A DNA stretch of 64,000 nt, from contig NZ_JBMWAN010000004.1 in assembly GCF_049546785.1 (NCBI RefSeq), positions 434,001-498,000 on the forward strand, written 5' to 3'. Made by a program: the position numbers and the translations under genes. Below, piece by piece: positions 42,811 to 52,587 of this stretch. The stretch's first letter is position 1. Every line of letters starts with the position of its first letter. Under the pieces are notes generated by a model, which saw only the letters and a program-made list of their open reading frames with translations, was not told where the DNA came from and searched no databases. The DNA is from Nitrospira_D sp035465795. GTDB lineage: Bacteria; Nitrospirota; Nitrospiria; Nitrospirales; Nitrospiraceae.

Positions 42811-45234
42811 ATGACGACGGACAAATTCAAAGTTCCTGTTTCGATGCTCTCCCCGCTGATCGATCCCAGCCAATTCGGCTTCGAGGATACAGGCGAACTG
42901 GAGCCCCTCACCGAAATCATCGGGCAGGAACGGGCGGTCGAAGCCCTGGACTTCGGCCTGCACATGAAGAGCCCCGGCTTCAACCTCTATGTGTCCGGTC
43001 CTGCCGGCACCGGGAAAGGCACGCTCGTTCGGCAGATGGTCAAACGCATGGCCCAGGGCGCGCCGCCTCCCTCCGACTGGTGCTACGTCAATAACTTCCA
43101 GGACCCTTCACGCCCGGCCTGTCTCTCACTGCCGGCCGGGCAAGGGGCCTCGTTCAAGCGGGAGATGGCCGCCTTCATCGAAGGATTGCGGCGCGACATT
43201 CCGCAGGCCTTTGAGAGCAAGAAATATCTGGATGCCAAGGCCAAACTGCACGATGAGATTGAAACGAAGAAAAAAGCGCTTTTTCGCGACTTGACGGAAA
43301 TGAGCCAGAAGCAGGGGTTCGGGTTTGAAGAGACCCCGGTGGGGTTCGGGATTGTCCCGCTCAAGGCCGGCCATTCCATGACGGACGAGGAAATGGAGGC
43401 AATGACCGAGCAGGAGCAGCAGGAACTGACGGACCGCCGCAAGATCCTGGAAGGCGAAATCCGTGAGTTCCATGTGCGCATCCACACACTGGATAAAGAA
43501 GCCGAGGACCAGCAGCGCCACCTCGACCGCCAGGTCGTGACCAAGGTGTTGGAAGGCCCCTACGAGACGATGCGGCGGACGTACCAGGATCTGGCGGCGG
43601 TGGCCGCCTATTTAGAACGGGTGCAGCAGGACATCGTCCACCACTACAAGGACTTTCTCCCGCATGAGGGACCGCACCTCCCCATTCCCGGCTTGGAACC
43701 CCGCCGGCCCGACATGACGCGCTATCTCGTCAACCTGATCGTCGAGCACGACCCGATGGGGGGGGCACCGGTCGTCGACGAGTCGCATCCGACCTACACC
43801 AACCTGATCGGCAAGATCGAACGCCGGGCGCACATGGGGGTCATGTACACCGACTTTACCGAGATCCGCGCAGGCGCCGTGCTTCTGGCGAACGGCGGCT
43901 ATTTGATCGTGAACGCCCTCGACGCCCTCCGTCAGCCGTTCTCCTGGGACGCCCTGAAACGGGTGATTAAGACGGGAGAAGTGAAGATCGAAGACCCCGG
44001 GGAGTTCTACGGGTTTTCGACGGCGGGGCTCAGACCGGAGCCGGTTCCGGTCAATGTGAAGGTCATCATGGTCGGCCCGCCGATGATCTACCACCTGCTC
44101 CAGGCCTATGAAGAAGACTTCAGCAAGCTCTTCAAGGTCAAGGCGGACTTCGACACAGAAGTGGCCCGCAGCGAGCGCCAGGATCGGCAATATGCCCGGT
44201 TCATCGCCAAGCTCTGCCGTGAAGAAGGGCTGCCGCATTTCGGAGCGGATGCCGTGGCCGAAGTCATCCGGCAAGGATTCCGGTTCGCCGATCGGCACGA
44301 CCGGCTGTCGCTGCGCTTCAGCCTGGTCAGCGATCTCATCCGGGAGGCCGGTTACTGGGCCAGAAAAGAAGGCCACTCTTTTGTGACCCGGGCGGACGTC
44401 GATGCCGCGATCACGCACAAACGCCACCGGTCGAACCTGGCCGAGCACTGGATCCAGGATGAAATCAAAGAAGGCACCCTGATGGTTGCGCTCGACGGCG
44501 AGGTCGTCGGCCAGGTCAACGGACTCTCCGTCCACCAACTCGGCGACTATGCGTTCGGACGCCCTACCCGCATCACGGCCCGCACCTATGTGGGCACCAA
44601 GGGCGTCATCGATATTCAGCGGGAAGCGGAATTGGCCGGCAACATCCACAGCAAAGGCGTCATGACGCTGGCCGGCTATATGGCGGGCAAGTTTGCCGGA
44701 CTGCACCCCTTTGCCATGAGCGCTTCGCTGACCTTCGAGCAGACCTATTCAGAAATCGAAGGAGACAGCGCGGCCGTCGCCGAGTTAGCGGCGATTCTGT
44801 CCAGCCTGGCCGACCTGCCGATCCGCCAATGGCTGGCCGTCACCGGTTCCGTCAACCAGTTGGGCGAAGTGCAGCCGATCGGCGGAGTGAATGAAAAGAT
44901 CGAGGGGTTCTTCGAGTCCTGTTCTCGCAAGGGGCTGACCGGCAAACAAGGGGTGATCATTCCCGCGCGCAACACCAAGCATCTGGCTCTTCGCCGCGAT
45001 GTGGTGGAGGCAGTGGAATCGGGACACTTCACGGTCTATGCGGTGAACACCGTGGAAGAGGCCGTTGAATTGCTCACCGGCATCCAGGCCGGCGAACGCG
45101 CCATCGACGGAGAATACCCGCTCGACACGGTGTTCGGCCGCGCCGCTCAACGGCTCGCCGACATGGCCCAGGCGGTTGCGGAATGGGGAGAAGCTGAAGG
45201 ACGACCGGACGGGCACATCATCACGGAGCCGTAA
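42811..45234 (+). CDS. Lon-like ATP-dependent protease (LonC/AAA_32 family)
   Basis: 807 aa. Walker A GPAGTGKGT (Lys69), a long helical insertion between ~110 and 260, AAA core with DLIVNALDALR-like Walker B (NGGYLIVNALDALRQPF) and sensor region. The C-terminal Lon peptidase has the Ser-Lys dyad Ser653 (EGDSAAVAEL) and Lys696 (GGVNEKIEGFF), 43 residues apart as in E. coli Lon. No Lon N-terminal substrate domain. A cytosolic protease, coupled without gap to the RaiA-CSD gene, suggesting joint use in stress entry or recovery. Confidence 0.92.
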   Translation: MTTDKFKVPVSMLSPLIDPSQFGFEDTGELEPLTEIIGQERAVEALDFGLHMKSPGFNLYVSGPAGTGKGTLVRQMVKRMAQGAPPPSDWCYVNNFQDPSRPACLSLPAGQGASFKREMAAFIEGLRRDIPQAFESKKYLDAKAKLHDEIETKKKALFRDLTEMSQKQGFGFEETPVGFGIVPLKAGHSMTDEEMEAMTEQEQQELTDRRKILEGEIREFHVRIHTLDKEAEDQQRHLDRQVVTKVLEGPYETMRRTYQDLAAVAAYLERVQQDIVHHYKDFLPHEGPHLPIPGLEPRRPDMTRYLVNLIVEHDPMGGAPVVDESHPTYTNLIGKIERRAHMGVMYTDFTEIRAGAVLLANGGYLIVNALDALRQPFSWDALKRVIKTGEVKIEDPGEFYGFSTAGLRPEPVPVNVKVIMVGPPMIYHLLQAYEEDFSKLFKVKADFDTEVARSERQDRQYARFIAKLCREEGLPHFGADAVAEVIRQGFRFADRHDRLSLRFSLVSDLIREAGYWARKEGHSFVTRADVDAAITHKRHRSNLAEHWIQDEIKEGTLMVALDGEVVGQVNGLSVHQLGDYAFGRPTRITARTYVGTKGVIDIQREAELAGNIHSKGVMTLAGYMAGKFAGLHPFAMSASLTFEQTYSEIEGDSAAVAELAAILSSLADLPIRQWLAVTGSVNQLGEVQPIGGVNEKIEGFFESCSRKGLTGKQGVIIPARNTKHLALRRDVVEAVESGHFTVYAVNTVEEAVELLTGIQAGERAIDGEYPLDTVFGRAAQRLADMAQAVAEWGEAEGRPDGHIITEP

Positions 45235-45377
45235 CTCACAGCAGGCCCGGGGATGCTGTCGCCTGCCCGGCACTCCGGATCGCACTGTTCCGCGTATCTC
45301 CGCCCTCCGGGATGGCCCACACACCGGCGCTACACGTATATGCGCCCATCGCGGACATCAGCCCGGGGACACCCGGC

Positions 45378-45767
45378 TCATTTCACCTCACTCGGGAGCA
45401 ACTGCGCGCTGATCGCTTCGATCAACTCCCGCGGGCTGAACGGTTTTTTGAGCGTATGGTGGGCCCCGAGATCCTTGGCGAGGTCGAACGCGTTCCACTC
45501 TCCCGTTCCGCCGGACATCGCGACGATCCTACAGGAAGGCTTGGTCGCGCGCAGGCGCGGAATCAGCTCCAAACCGTCCATCCCCGGCATAAAGATGTCC
45601 ACAAGGATCAGATCCACGTCCTGGTGCATCAGGACATTCAACGCGTGCTGCCCATTCTCCGCGGTCATGACCCGGTACCCCGCCGCTTCGAGCGCGGTCC
45701 GAAATAGCATGCGGACTTGCGCTTCATCGTCAATCACCAGCAAGGTACGAGTCGTCGGCTCAATCAT
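45378..45767 (-). CDS. Single-domain response regulator (CheY-like)
   Basis: 129 aa. A receiver domain only: LLVIDDEAQVRMLFRTALE, phospho-site in LILVDIFMPGMDGLEL, MSGGTGE loop and the Lys in LKKPFSP. No output domain and no kinase next to it. The ATG at 45767 fits the domain start. Closely similar to the receiver encoded at 46027-46416, most likely a duplication. Target unknown. Confidence 0.9.
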   Translation of the reverse strand: MIEPTTRTLLVIDDEAQVRMLFRTALEAAGYRVMTAENGQHALNVLMHQDVDLILVDIFMPGMDGLELIPRLRATKPSCRIVAMSGGTGEWNAFDLAKDLGAHHTLKKPFSPRELIEAISAQLLPSEVK

Positions 45768-46026
45768 ATTACGTAGTATCTCCGATCTCGACAAAGAGCG
45801 GGAAGAGCCGAATGACCAGAAATAACAGCCCTACGGCCCTGGACCTGTCAGAGTACGATGGCCTGTAAAACGATCTGGACAATGCCCTGCGGGGTTTAAA
45901 CGCGCTGATAACGGAGTGCCCCGCACCGGTCCGAGTTGTCCCGGATCGCCCGGGGCCACGGACGAACGCGACTGGCAACGGCGTCGTGATCAGTGGCCTG
46001 CCGAAGCCGGAACCGGCGCGGCAGAC

Positions 46027-46416
46027 TCATGCGTTCTCATCGGCTTTCAACTCAGCCCGCACGGCGTCGAGTATCGCGTGAGGAGGGCACGGTTTCCTGA
46101 GCGCCTGATTCGCCCCCAGCCGCTTCGCGATGTCGAGATAATCCCATTCCCCCACACCGCCCGACATGGCAATAATGTTGCGGATGGACGGAAGGGCCCG
46201 TAAACGCCGGATGAGTTCCAACCCATCCATTGCCGGCATGAAGATGTCCACAAGAATGAGGTCCACCGCCTGATGCTGCAAAAGCCGCAGGCCCGCTTGC
46301 CCGCTGTCGGCGGTCAACACACGATAGCCCGCCGTTTCGAGCGTCGTCCGGAACAGGTCCCGCGTTTGCGCGTCATCATCGATCACAAGCAGTGTGCGAC
46401 GCGCCGGTGTGTCCAT
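46027..46416 (-). CDS. Single-domain response regulator (CheY-like), paralogue
   Basis: 129 aa from the ATG at 46416; the frame runs upstream but that part is not receiver-like. Pattern LLVIDDDAQTRDLFRTTLE, LILVDIFMPAMDGLEL, IAMSGGVGEWDYLDIAKRLGA and RKPCPP parallels the receiver encoded at 45378-45767 segment by segment. The C-terminal Pro/Cys after the Lys is unusual. An orphan regulator. Confidence 0.88.
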   Translation of the reverse strand: MDTPARRTLLVIDDDAQTRDLFRTTLETAGYRVLTADSGQAGLRLLQHQAVDLILVDIFMPAMDGLELIRRLRALPSIRNIIAMSGGVGEWDYLDIAKRLGANQALRKPCPPHAILDAVRAELKADENA

Positions 46417-46669
46417 GGCGCGCAGTATGCCAGTGTTTGCACGGATCATGCAGAGCCGAATGGCAAGGGTCAATAGCCCTACGTAACACCATCTAACCTG
46501 GCGGGTATTCCCAGTCCCGGCGGACAAACGCCTCCCGTGGATATTCCCCCGATCACCCGGCGCACCCACACCTTCACGTGCGCGTTGACCTTGCACGGAC
46601 CTCCGCTCCACGAGGAATGAGGGCAACCCTCCACCTCGACAAATGCCTCGATGTTTACCGCAGGGCCAT

Positions 46670-47485
46670 CTATGGCTCAGTCTTCGGCGCCTCGCCGATG
46701 ATATGCAGTCGCGGACCCTGTGGCAGCGGGATCACCTTGTCATCCTCCCCCTCACCGCCAAGCACCCACTCGAACAGTTTCTTCGCATCGTTGAGCTCCG
46801 GGTCTTCCGGAACACCGTACTGTTCGTTCTGCATCGGCTCGTCGTAGAGCCCGATGCAGCCATGGGATGCCGGATAGCCGGGCATATCCCGCCCGTGGAT
46901 CCAATAGGACACGCCCTCCTGATTTACATAGAACCGGAGCGCATGGTTCATCGGGTAGGGCCGGTCCGTCCCCTCCACTGTGTAGAGGCAGGAGCGATGG
47001 GAATGGTGCGCGGCCGTCAGGCGAAACTCGCCGGTCGGCGTTTCTTTATCGCCGTTGCCGGACACGATAGGCAGGGCAAATCGCAGCGCACCGTATTCAT
47101 AGGCGCCGAAAAACTGCTCCCCCAGGTCGATCAGAACAAACCGCTCATCCTCCTCCGCGGCGGAATAGACCAGCGGCAGCGGGTTAAAAAACTCCGCCGC
47201 CGCGAGCCGTCTTGGGACTTTGATCGAGACACCGGCATGCGCATGACGGCGGTCAATCCGGTTGAACCGCGCCACATCGCGCCAGCTGTCGCCGAACAGG
47301 CGTTCCAGCGAGTCACCCGACCGCAACAGGCGACAGTCCCATTCGACCGTCGCATCGCTCGGATAGGCGATGTCGCACAGACTTCGGTATTTCTTGGGCG
47401 GTTCAGAATACGAATCCGATGGAAGGTGTGCCCCCAGCATCAGTACGAGAAGCATGAGACCGGCTCGTCGATCCAAACGTGTCAT
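46670..47485 (-). CDS. L,D-transpeptidase (YkuD family) with LysM-like N-terminus
   Basis: 271 aa from the ATG at 47485. Signal peptide, then a LysM-like segment (LRSGDSLERLFGDSWRDVARFN). The YkuD domain starts near ERFVLIDLGEQFFGAYE and includes the active-site pattern HGRDMPGYPASHGCIGL (His, His, Cys). It forms 3-3 peptidoglycan cross-links or attaches lipoproteins in the periplasm. No obvious operon partner. Confidence 0.9.
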   Translation of the reverse strand: MTRLDRRAGLMLLVLMLGAHLPSDSYSEPPKKYRSLCDIAYPSDATVEWDCRLLRSGDSLERLFGDSWRDVARFNRIDRRHAHAGVSIKVPRRLAAAEFFNPLPLVYSAAEEDERFVLIDLGEQFFGAYEYGALRFALPIVSGNGDKETPTGEFRLTAAHHSHRSCLYTVEGTDRPYPMNHALRFYVNQEGVSYWIHGRDMPGYPASHGCIGLYDEPMQNEQYGVPEDPELNDAKKLFEWVLGGEGEDDKVIPLPQGPRLHIIGEAPKTEP

Positions 47486-47610
47486 TGGTCCGTCATTTGA
47501 AGAGCAACCTATCCGGCGCATGGCCGACGGCGGACTCCCTGTGAGCATACCGGACAGGAAGGGTCTGCCGGGGTTGTACCGCCCAACTGAGTTGTGTATC
47601 TTACTTCAAG

Positions 47611-47910
47611 ATGCCCGCGCGTTCACCAATTCTGTTCGCCTCTCCACCGCTCGTGGCTTTGTGCGCCATCGTGGTGTTGTGCGCCTGCGTATTGATGCAG
47701 ATGCTGGGGGTGCCTGCCACGCTATGGGATCCCTCTGCGGCGCCAGACACCCTCGGCTCCTCACTCTCTATTGAAGGCTTTTCGATCCCAGTCTCTATGC
47801 CGGCAGTCGTTCACGCACTTACTGCATTCTTGCCAGAATCGCTCCGGCAGCATCCGCATATCCCTCTGCTCACTCATACCCTGTTCCATCCTCCTGTAGT
47901 AACGCTCTAG
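47611..47910 (+). CDS. Small exported or membrane protein, unknown
   Basis: 99 aa. The N-terminus has a hydrophobic stretch LVALCAIVVLCACVLMQML that would be a signal or membrane anchor, followed by a Pro-rich sequence with a hydrophobic segment SIPVSMPAVVHALTAFL. There is no good ribosome-binding site before the ATG. Not recognised; coding status is uncertain. Confidence 0.4.
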   Translation: MPARSPILFASPPLVALCAIVVLCACVLMQMLGVPATLWDPSAAPDTLGSSLSIEGFSIPVSMPAVVHALTAFLPESLRQHPHIPLLTHTLFHPPVVTL

Positions 47911-48058
47911 CTCCGTTTCATCATTCCACGCCGTCGCGGCTCACTCCGAATCACCGGACTTACAACGTGGATGAGATTTCGACGAACCCCGGACCTTTTT
48001 CCCCTCTGCCGTTAAAAGGGGAGGTTTCGGTGACCCAACAACACGACAAGGAGAGAGG

Positions 48059-48475
48059 ATGACGCGGACGCATGTGGCCCTGTGCCTGGGGCTCGTTCAG
48101 ATGGTTTCAGCCTGCGGACACCAACCGGTGACCCAGGACCGCGCGAGCGTGCACACCGTACAAATTTCCGAGGTCGTAACGCCGAACGTTCTCTATGCCG
48201 CACCCGGGGAAGAAGTGCGCTGGACCAATCTCCGCTCAAACCCGATCCGCCTCGGCTTTCTCTCGATGAGGTTGCTCGGTGACGTGAAGTGTGACCATGG
48301 CGTCAGAACCCTGTTCGGGGTGATGAGCGACCTCGTCACGATTCCACCCGGCGAGTCGGTCAGCATCTGTTTCGTTCGTCGAGGAGACCTGAAGTACAAC
48401 GTCTGGCTGGAGCCCGATAATCCCCGGGGCCCGATCACTCCCACCGCGACGATTCGCGTGGATAGCGGCGGTTAG
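48059..48475 (+). CDS. Lipoprotein with cupredoxin-like fold, no clear copper site
   Basis: 138 aa, AAGGAGAG upstream. Signal ends in a lipobox MVSACGHQ. The mature part has the beta pattern seen in cupredoxin-like domains: TPNVLYAAPGEEVRWTNLRSNPIRLGF, then TIPPGESVSICFVRRGDLKYNVWL. The usual Cys/His/Met ligand loop at the end is missing, so it may not bind copper. Function unknown. Confidence 0.7.
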   Translation: MTRTHVALCLGLVQMVSACGHQPVTQDRASVHTVQISEVVTPNVLYAAPGEEVRWTNLRSNPIRLGFLSMRLLGDVKCDHGVRTLFGVMSDLVTIPPGESVSICFVRRGDLKYNVWLEPDNPRGPITPTATIRVDSGG

Positions 48476-48504
48476 CGCGTCCGGCGGGAGAGGCCTGCAC
48501 CGGC

Positions 48505-50289
48505 TTAGAGCACGTCGCTCCAAGGAGGACTGACGGCAAAGGCGGCATTGATCATGCCGACATGGGAGTAGGCTTGAGGGAAATTACCGCACTGGGTATT
48601 GGTGGAGGGAATGAAATGCTCGGAAAACAGTCCGACATGATTCGAGGCCCTCAGCACGCGGTCGAGGATCGATCGCGCTTCATCCATGCATCCCAGGCGA
48701 GCGAGGGCTTGGACGATCCAGAACGAGCAGATGACGAATGCGCCGTCCGGCTTCCCGAAGTCGTCGTCCCGGACATACCGGTAGAAGAACCCGGTGTCCT
48801 CACCGCTTATCCGGAGCGACAGTTCACGGGCGATGTGCGACACCGTCGACTCGCACAGGGGGCGATTCGGGTAGCCGAGGACCGGCAATTGAGCCAGCGC
48901 GGCGTCGTAGCTGAAGTCGGCGGGTCCGTTCCGGACGGCCCCCTCGTGCACGGCCCGGAGGAGTGCATCCTCCGCCTGGATGCGGCCGCTGGTCAAATCC
49001 AGCGAGAGCGAATGGAGATGCCCGGCTTGTTTGATGCGTTCCAATCGTTCGAGTCCGGCCCAGCACAGCAGATTCGTGAAGGAATGCTCCTGCCAGCCGC
49101 TGCGGATCTCCCAAAGGCCGGCGTCCGGCTGGCCGATGCTGCGAACGCACAACTTCGCCAGGTGCGCCAACAGGGCATCGAGATCTCTCGTGCGCAAATC
49201 GACATACCGTTCGTCGAAGAAGATCGGGGTGAAGGTCAGAATCATTTCGCCATAGGCATCGTTCTGCACGTGCTCCGCAGCCTGATTGCGGCTGCGCACC
49301 GGTGTGCCTCCCTGGTAGCCGGACCAATTCGGATGCTCCGTCTCGGGAAGCGGGAGTCCCTGGCTCAGCGTGTACACCGGCCGTAGCCGATCGCGGGAGT
49401 GTTCATGCGTATGCGCAATGTTCAACAGAAATTTCAGGAAGGCCTCCATCTCCTCGAAATGGCCCAGGTTATGAAACGCCGTGAGCGCAAAATAGGCATC
49501 GCGCAGCCAGCAAAACCGGTAGTCCCAGTTGCGCTGTCCGCCCGGCTGCTCCGGGAGGCTCGTCGTCAGAGCCGCCAGGATGGCTCCCGTGTCCTCGAAG
49601 CAATGGAGTTTCAACGCGAGCGCGGACCGGATGACGGCTTGTTGATGGAGCAGCGGCACCGAACAGTTTTTCACCCAGATCCGCCAATAGCGCGCCGTCT
49701 GCTCCAGAAAGTCGTGCGTGACCTTGACGAGATCATCTTCGATCCCGAGCCCCCAGGTGAGGCCGAAATAAAATTTCTCCGTCAACGCCACCGGGGTTTC
49801 TTCGCAGAGGTAGGTCAGCGGCATGTTGGTCAGCAGACGGAGCACCTCACCCCGGATCTCGTAGCGCAGGTGGTTGCTGCCTCGCACCGGCTGCACCGGA
49901 GCCTTGTCCCAGCCGGAAACCGGCCGGCAACTGACCTGGATCACCGGAGTACCCTGCAACGGTTCGACGAGACGAAAGAGCGCCGCCGGCCGATAGATGC
50001 GGCCGTACTGTTCAAATCGCGGGCAGAAATCGGTAATCTGGAACGCATCGCCGTTCGGCAACGTGACCGTCGTAAGGAGCACATTCGTGTTCGGCAGATA
50101 GCGTTGCTCGGTTTTGAGCACGGAGGACGGGAGCGGGCTGGCAATCGAGAAGTGCCCGCCATCCGGGTCCAGCAACCGTCCAAACACCGGCGGGCTGTCG
50201 GGCCGCGGCGCACACATCCATTCGACGGCGCCGTGTGTGCCGATCAGCGCCGAGGTTTGGCAATTGCCGACCAGACCGTAGGGATACAT
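48505..50289 (-). CDS. GH15 glycoside hydrolase (glucoamylase/trehalase type)
   Basis: 594 aa. Starts with YPYGLVGNCQTSALIGTHGAVEWMC-like segment typical of bacterial GH15. The (alpha/alpha)6 barrel includes NWDYRFCWLRDAYFAL, GLWEIRSGWQEHSF and NAAFAVSP. No signal peptide, so cytoplasmic. GH15 family members include glucoamylases and, in actinobacteria, trehalases. The divergent TPS/TPP genes next door make a trehalase role attractive, but substrate cannot be decided from sequence. Confidence 0.88.
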   Translation of the reverse strand: MYPYGLVGNCQTSALIGTHGAVEWMCAPRPDSPPVFGRLLDPDGGHFSIASPLPSSVLKTEQRYLPNTNVLLTTVTLPNGDAFQITDFCPRFEQYGRIYRPAALFRLVEPLQGTPVIQVSCRPVSGWDKAPVQPVRGSNHLRYEIRGEVLRLLTNMPLTYLCEETPVALTEKFYFGLTWGLGIEDDLVKVTHDFLEQTARYWRIWVKNCSVPLLHQQAVIRSALALKLHCFEDTGAILAALTTSLPEQPGGQRNWDYRFCWLRDAYFALTAFHNLGHFEEMEAFLKFLLNIAHTHEHSRDRLRPVYTLSQGLPLPETEHPNWSGYQGGTPVRSRNQAAEHVQNDAYGEMILTFTPIFFDERYVDLRTRDLDALLAHLAKLCVRSIGQPDAGLWEIRSGWQEHSFTNLLCWAGLERLERIKQAGHLHSLSLDLTSGRIQAEDALLRAVHEGAVRNGPADFSYDAALAQLPVLGYPNRPLCESTVSHIARELSLRISGEDTGFFYRYVRDDDFGKPDGAFVICSFWIVQALARLGCMDEARSILDRVLRASNHVGLFSEHFIPSTNTQCGNFPQAYSHVGMINAAFAVSPPWSDVL

Positions 50290-50337
50290 GCGCGTAGATT
50301 AGGCGATTTGCCGCTCAATGTAAACGAGAGGTGACTT

Positions 50338-52587
50338 GTGCGGTTATCACTCCGCTTTTTGTTGCCGTTGGCCCTGGTGCTCGCGGGCCTGGCTTATGCC
50401 GTGATTCCCCTCGTCGACACCCTGACACTGAAATGGTTCGTGCGGGATCTCGAAATGCGCTCGAACTTGATCGGCCGCATGGTCGAAGGCCCACTGGTCG
50501 ACCTCCTCGCATCGGATTCGAAGACCAAGCTGCTGAACTACTTTCACCGGATCATTCAGGACGAACGGCTCTTCGCCATCGGATTTTGCGACCGCGACGG
50601 CAAGCTCGCCTATAAGACCCTGACCTATCCGGATTCGATTCCTTGCGACGGCACCGGCACCCTCAAGGCCGGACAGACTTCCCTGTTGCGCCTGACCCAG
50701 GGGGACGTCCACATCTCTTCCGTCGGAATCGAGGGAAACGGCCGCACCTGGGGGCGCTTGATGCTCGTCCACGACATGAGCTGGGTGCAACGGCGCAGCA
50801 GCGACACGAAGTGGTACCTCTTCTATTTGTTTGCCGTCATCGGAGGGGTCATCTCCCTTGTAACGGTGCTGGTCGCGCACCTGAGCTGGCGTGGATGGGT
50901 CGCGGGCGTGCGCGCCATGCTGCGCGGCGAAGGATTGGCCGCTGTGACGGGAGACCAGCGGCCTGACGCCGAATTGCATCCGGTCGCCCAGGATCTTCGC
51001 GCCCTCATTCACGATCTTGAAGCGGACAAACGCATGCGGGACGAGAACCAGATGAGCTGGACGCCCGCGACACTGAAGAACATTCTTCATGACCATCTCG
51101 CCGGCGACGAAGTGCTGATCGCCTCCAACCGCGAACCCTACATCCACAATTGGCAGGACCAACAGCTCGAGGTGCAGGTTCCGGCCAGCGGAGTCGTCAC
51201 GGCCCTGGAGCCGGTCATGCGGGCCTGCTCCGGGGTGTGGATCGCGCACGGCAGCGGCAGCGCCGACCGCGAGGTCGTCGATGCACGGAGCCACGTGCGC
51301 GTCCCGCCGGACAATCCCGCCTACGAGATCCGGCGAATCTGGATGTCGCCGGAGGAAGAAGCCGGCTACTACTACGGATTCGCCAACGAAGGTTTATGGC
51401 CCCTCTGCCATCTGGCCCACGTCCGTCCCATTTTCCGGTCCTCGGATTGGCACCACTACAAGGACATCAATCAACGGTTTGCGATGGCCATCATCGAGGA
51501 GGCCAAGACCGACAATCCGGTCGTGCTGGTGCAGGATTATCACCTCGCGCTCGTGCCCAAGATCGTACGCGACCATCTCCCGCACGCGACGATCATCACG
51601 TTCTGGCACATCCCCTGGCCCAACCCCGAACGGTACGCGATTTGCCCCTGGTATCGGGACATTCTCGAAGGGCTCCTGGGAAGCAGCATTCTCGGTTTCC
51701 ACACGCGGTTCCACTGCAGTAATTTCATCGACACTGTGGACCGTTCGCTGGAAACGAGAATCGACCGGGACGGCTCCACCATCTCCCATCAAGGGAAACT
51801 GACCGCCGTGAACCATTACCCCATTTCCATCGCATGGCCGGGCCGGGAGATGGCGCAGCTGCCGCCCGTCTCCGAGTGCAGAACCCGCATACGCACGTCG
51901 AACACCCTGTCCTCGGCGCACCGTGTCGGCGTCGGCATCGAGCGGCTCGACTACACGAAAGGCATTCTCGAACGGTTCCTCGCGGTTGAACGGCTGCTGG
52001 AACTGCAGCCGGAATGGATCGGCCGCTTTTCGTTCGTGCAGATCGCCGCGCCCAGCCGCTCGAAGATCGAGGAGTACCAGCAGCTCAACCGACAGGTGCT
52101 CGCATCGGCCGAGCGCATTAACGCCCGATTCGGGCGGGAGGGCTATCGTCCCATTCACCTGCACATCGAACATCACGAGCCGCAGGATGTCAGCACCTAT
52201 TACCGGGGCGCCGACTTCTGTATTGTCAGCAGCCTGCATGACGGCATGAACCTGGTCGCGAAAGAATTTGTGGCGGCCCGGGACGACGAACAGGGGGTGC
52301 TGATCCTCAGTCAATTCACCGGCTCGGCCACGGAGCTGCCGGAGGCGCTGATCGTTAATCCTTACAACATCGATCAGTGTGCGGCAGCCATGCACCTGGC
52401 CCTGACCATGCCCCCGACCGAACAACGGGCCCGCATGCGCAGCATGCGCGGGATCGTGCAGGAATTTAACGTGTACCGCTGGGCCGGCCGCATGCTGATG
52501 GATGCCGCCCGCATGCGGCAACGGGAGCGCATCGTCCGTCAAACGGGAGCACGGGACGGGCGGGCCATCACTGGAGGACGTACGTGA
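50338..52587 (+). CDS. otsA: Membrane-anchored trehalose-6-phosphate synthase with sensor-like N-terminus (GT20)
   Basis: 749 aa from a GTG start (GAGAGG 6 nt upstream). Residues 8-28 are a membrane helix, ~30-160 an extracytoplasmic domain (LERMSNLIGRMVE-like helix, then strands), ~161-185 a second membrane helix, followed by a HAMP-like helical linker to ~250. The GT20 domain follows: LIASNREPYIHN, PASGVVTALEP, DYHLALVPKIV, GIERLDYTKGILERFLAVERL, EFVAARDDEQGVLILSQFTGSA. It should form trehalose-6-P from UDP-/ADP-glucose and glucose-6-P. The two-TM-plus-linker arrangement is that of sensor kinases and is unusual for TPS. The phosphatase gene overlaps by 4 nt. Confidence 0.88.
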   Translation: MRLSLRFLLPLALVLAGLAYAVIPLVDTLTLKWFVRDLEMRSNLIGRMVEGPLVDLLASDSKTKLLNYFHRIIQDERLFAIGFCDRDGKLAYKTLTYPDSIPCDGTGTLKAGQTSLLRLTQGDVHISSVGIEGNGRTWGRLMLVHDMSWVQRRSSDTKWYLFYLFAVIGGVISLVTVLVAHLSWRGWVAGVRAMLRGEGLAAVTGDQRPDAELHPVAQDLRALIHDLEADKRMRDENQMSWTPATLKNILHDHLAGDEVLIASNREPYIHNWQDQQLEVQVPASGVVTALEPVMRACSGVWIAHGSGSADREVVDARSHVRVPPDNPAYEIRRIWMSPEEEAGYYYGFANEGLWPLCHLAHVRPIFRSSDWHHYKDINQRFAMAIIEEAKTDNPVVLVQDYHLALVPKIVRDHLPHATIITFWHIPWPNPERYAICPWYRDILEGLLGSSILGFHTRFHCSNFIDTVDRSLETRIDRDGSTISHQGKLTAVNHYPISIAWPGREMAQLPPVSECRTRIRTSNTLSSAHRVGVGIERLDYTKGILERFLAVERLLELQPEWIGRFSFVQIAAPSRSKIEEYQQLNRQVLASAERINARFGREGYRPIHLHIEHHEPQDVSTYYRGADFCIVSSLHDGMNLVAKEFVAARDDEQGVLILSQFTGSATELPEALIVNPYNIDQCAAAMHLALTMPPTEQRARMRSMRGIVQEFNVYRWAGRMLMDAARMRQRERIVRQTGARDGRAITGGRT

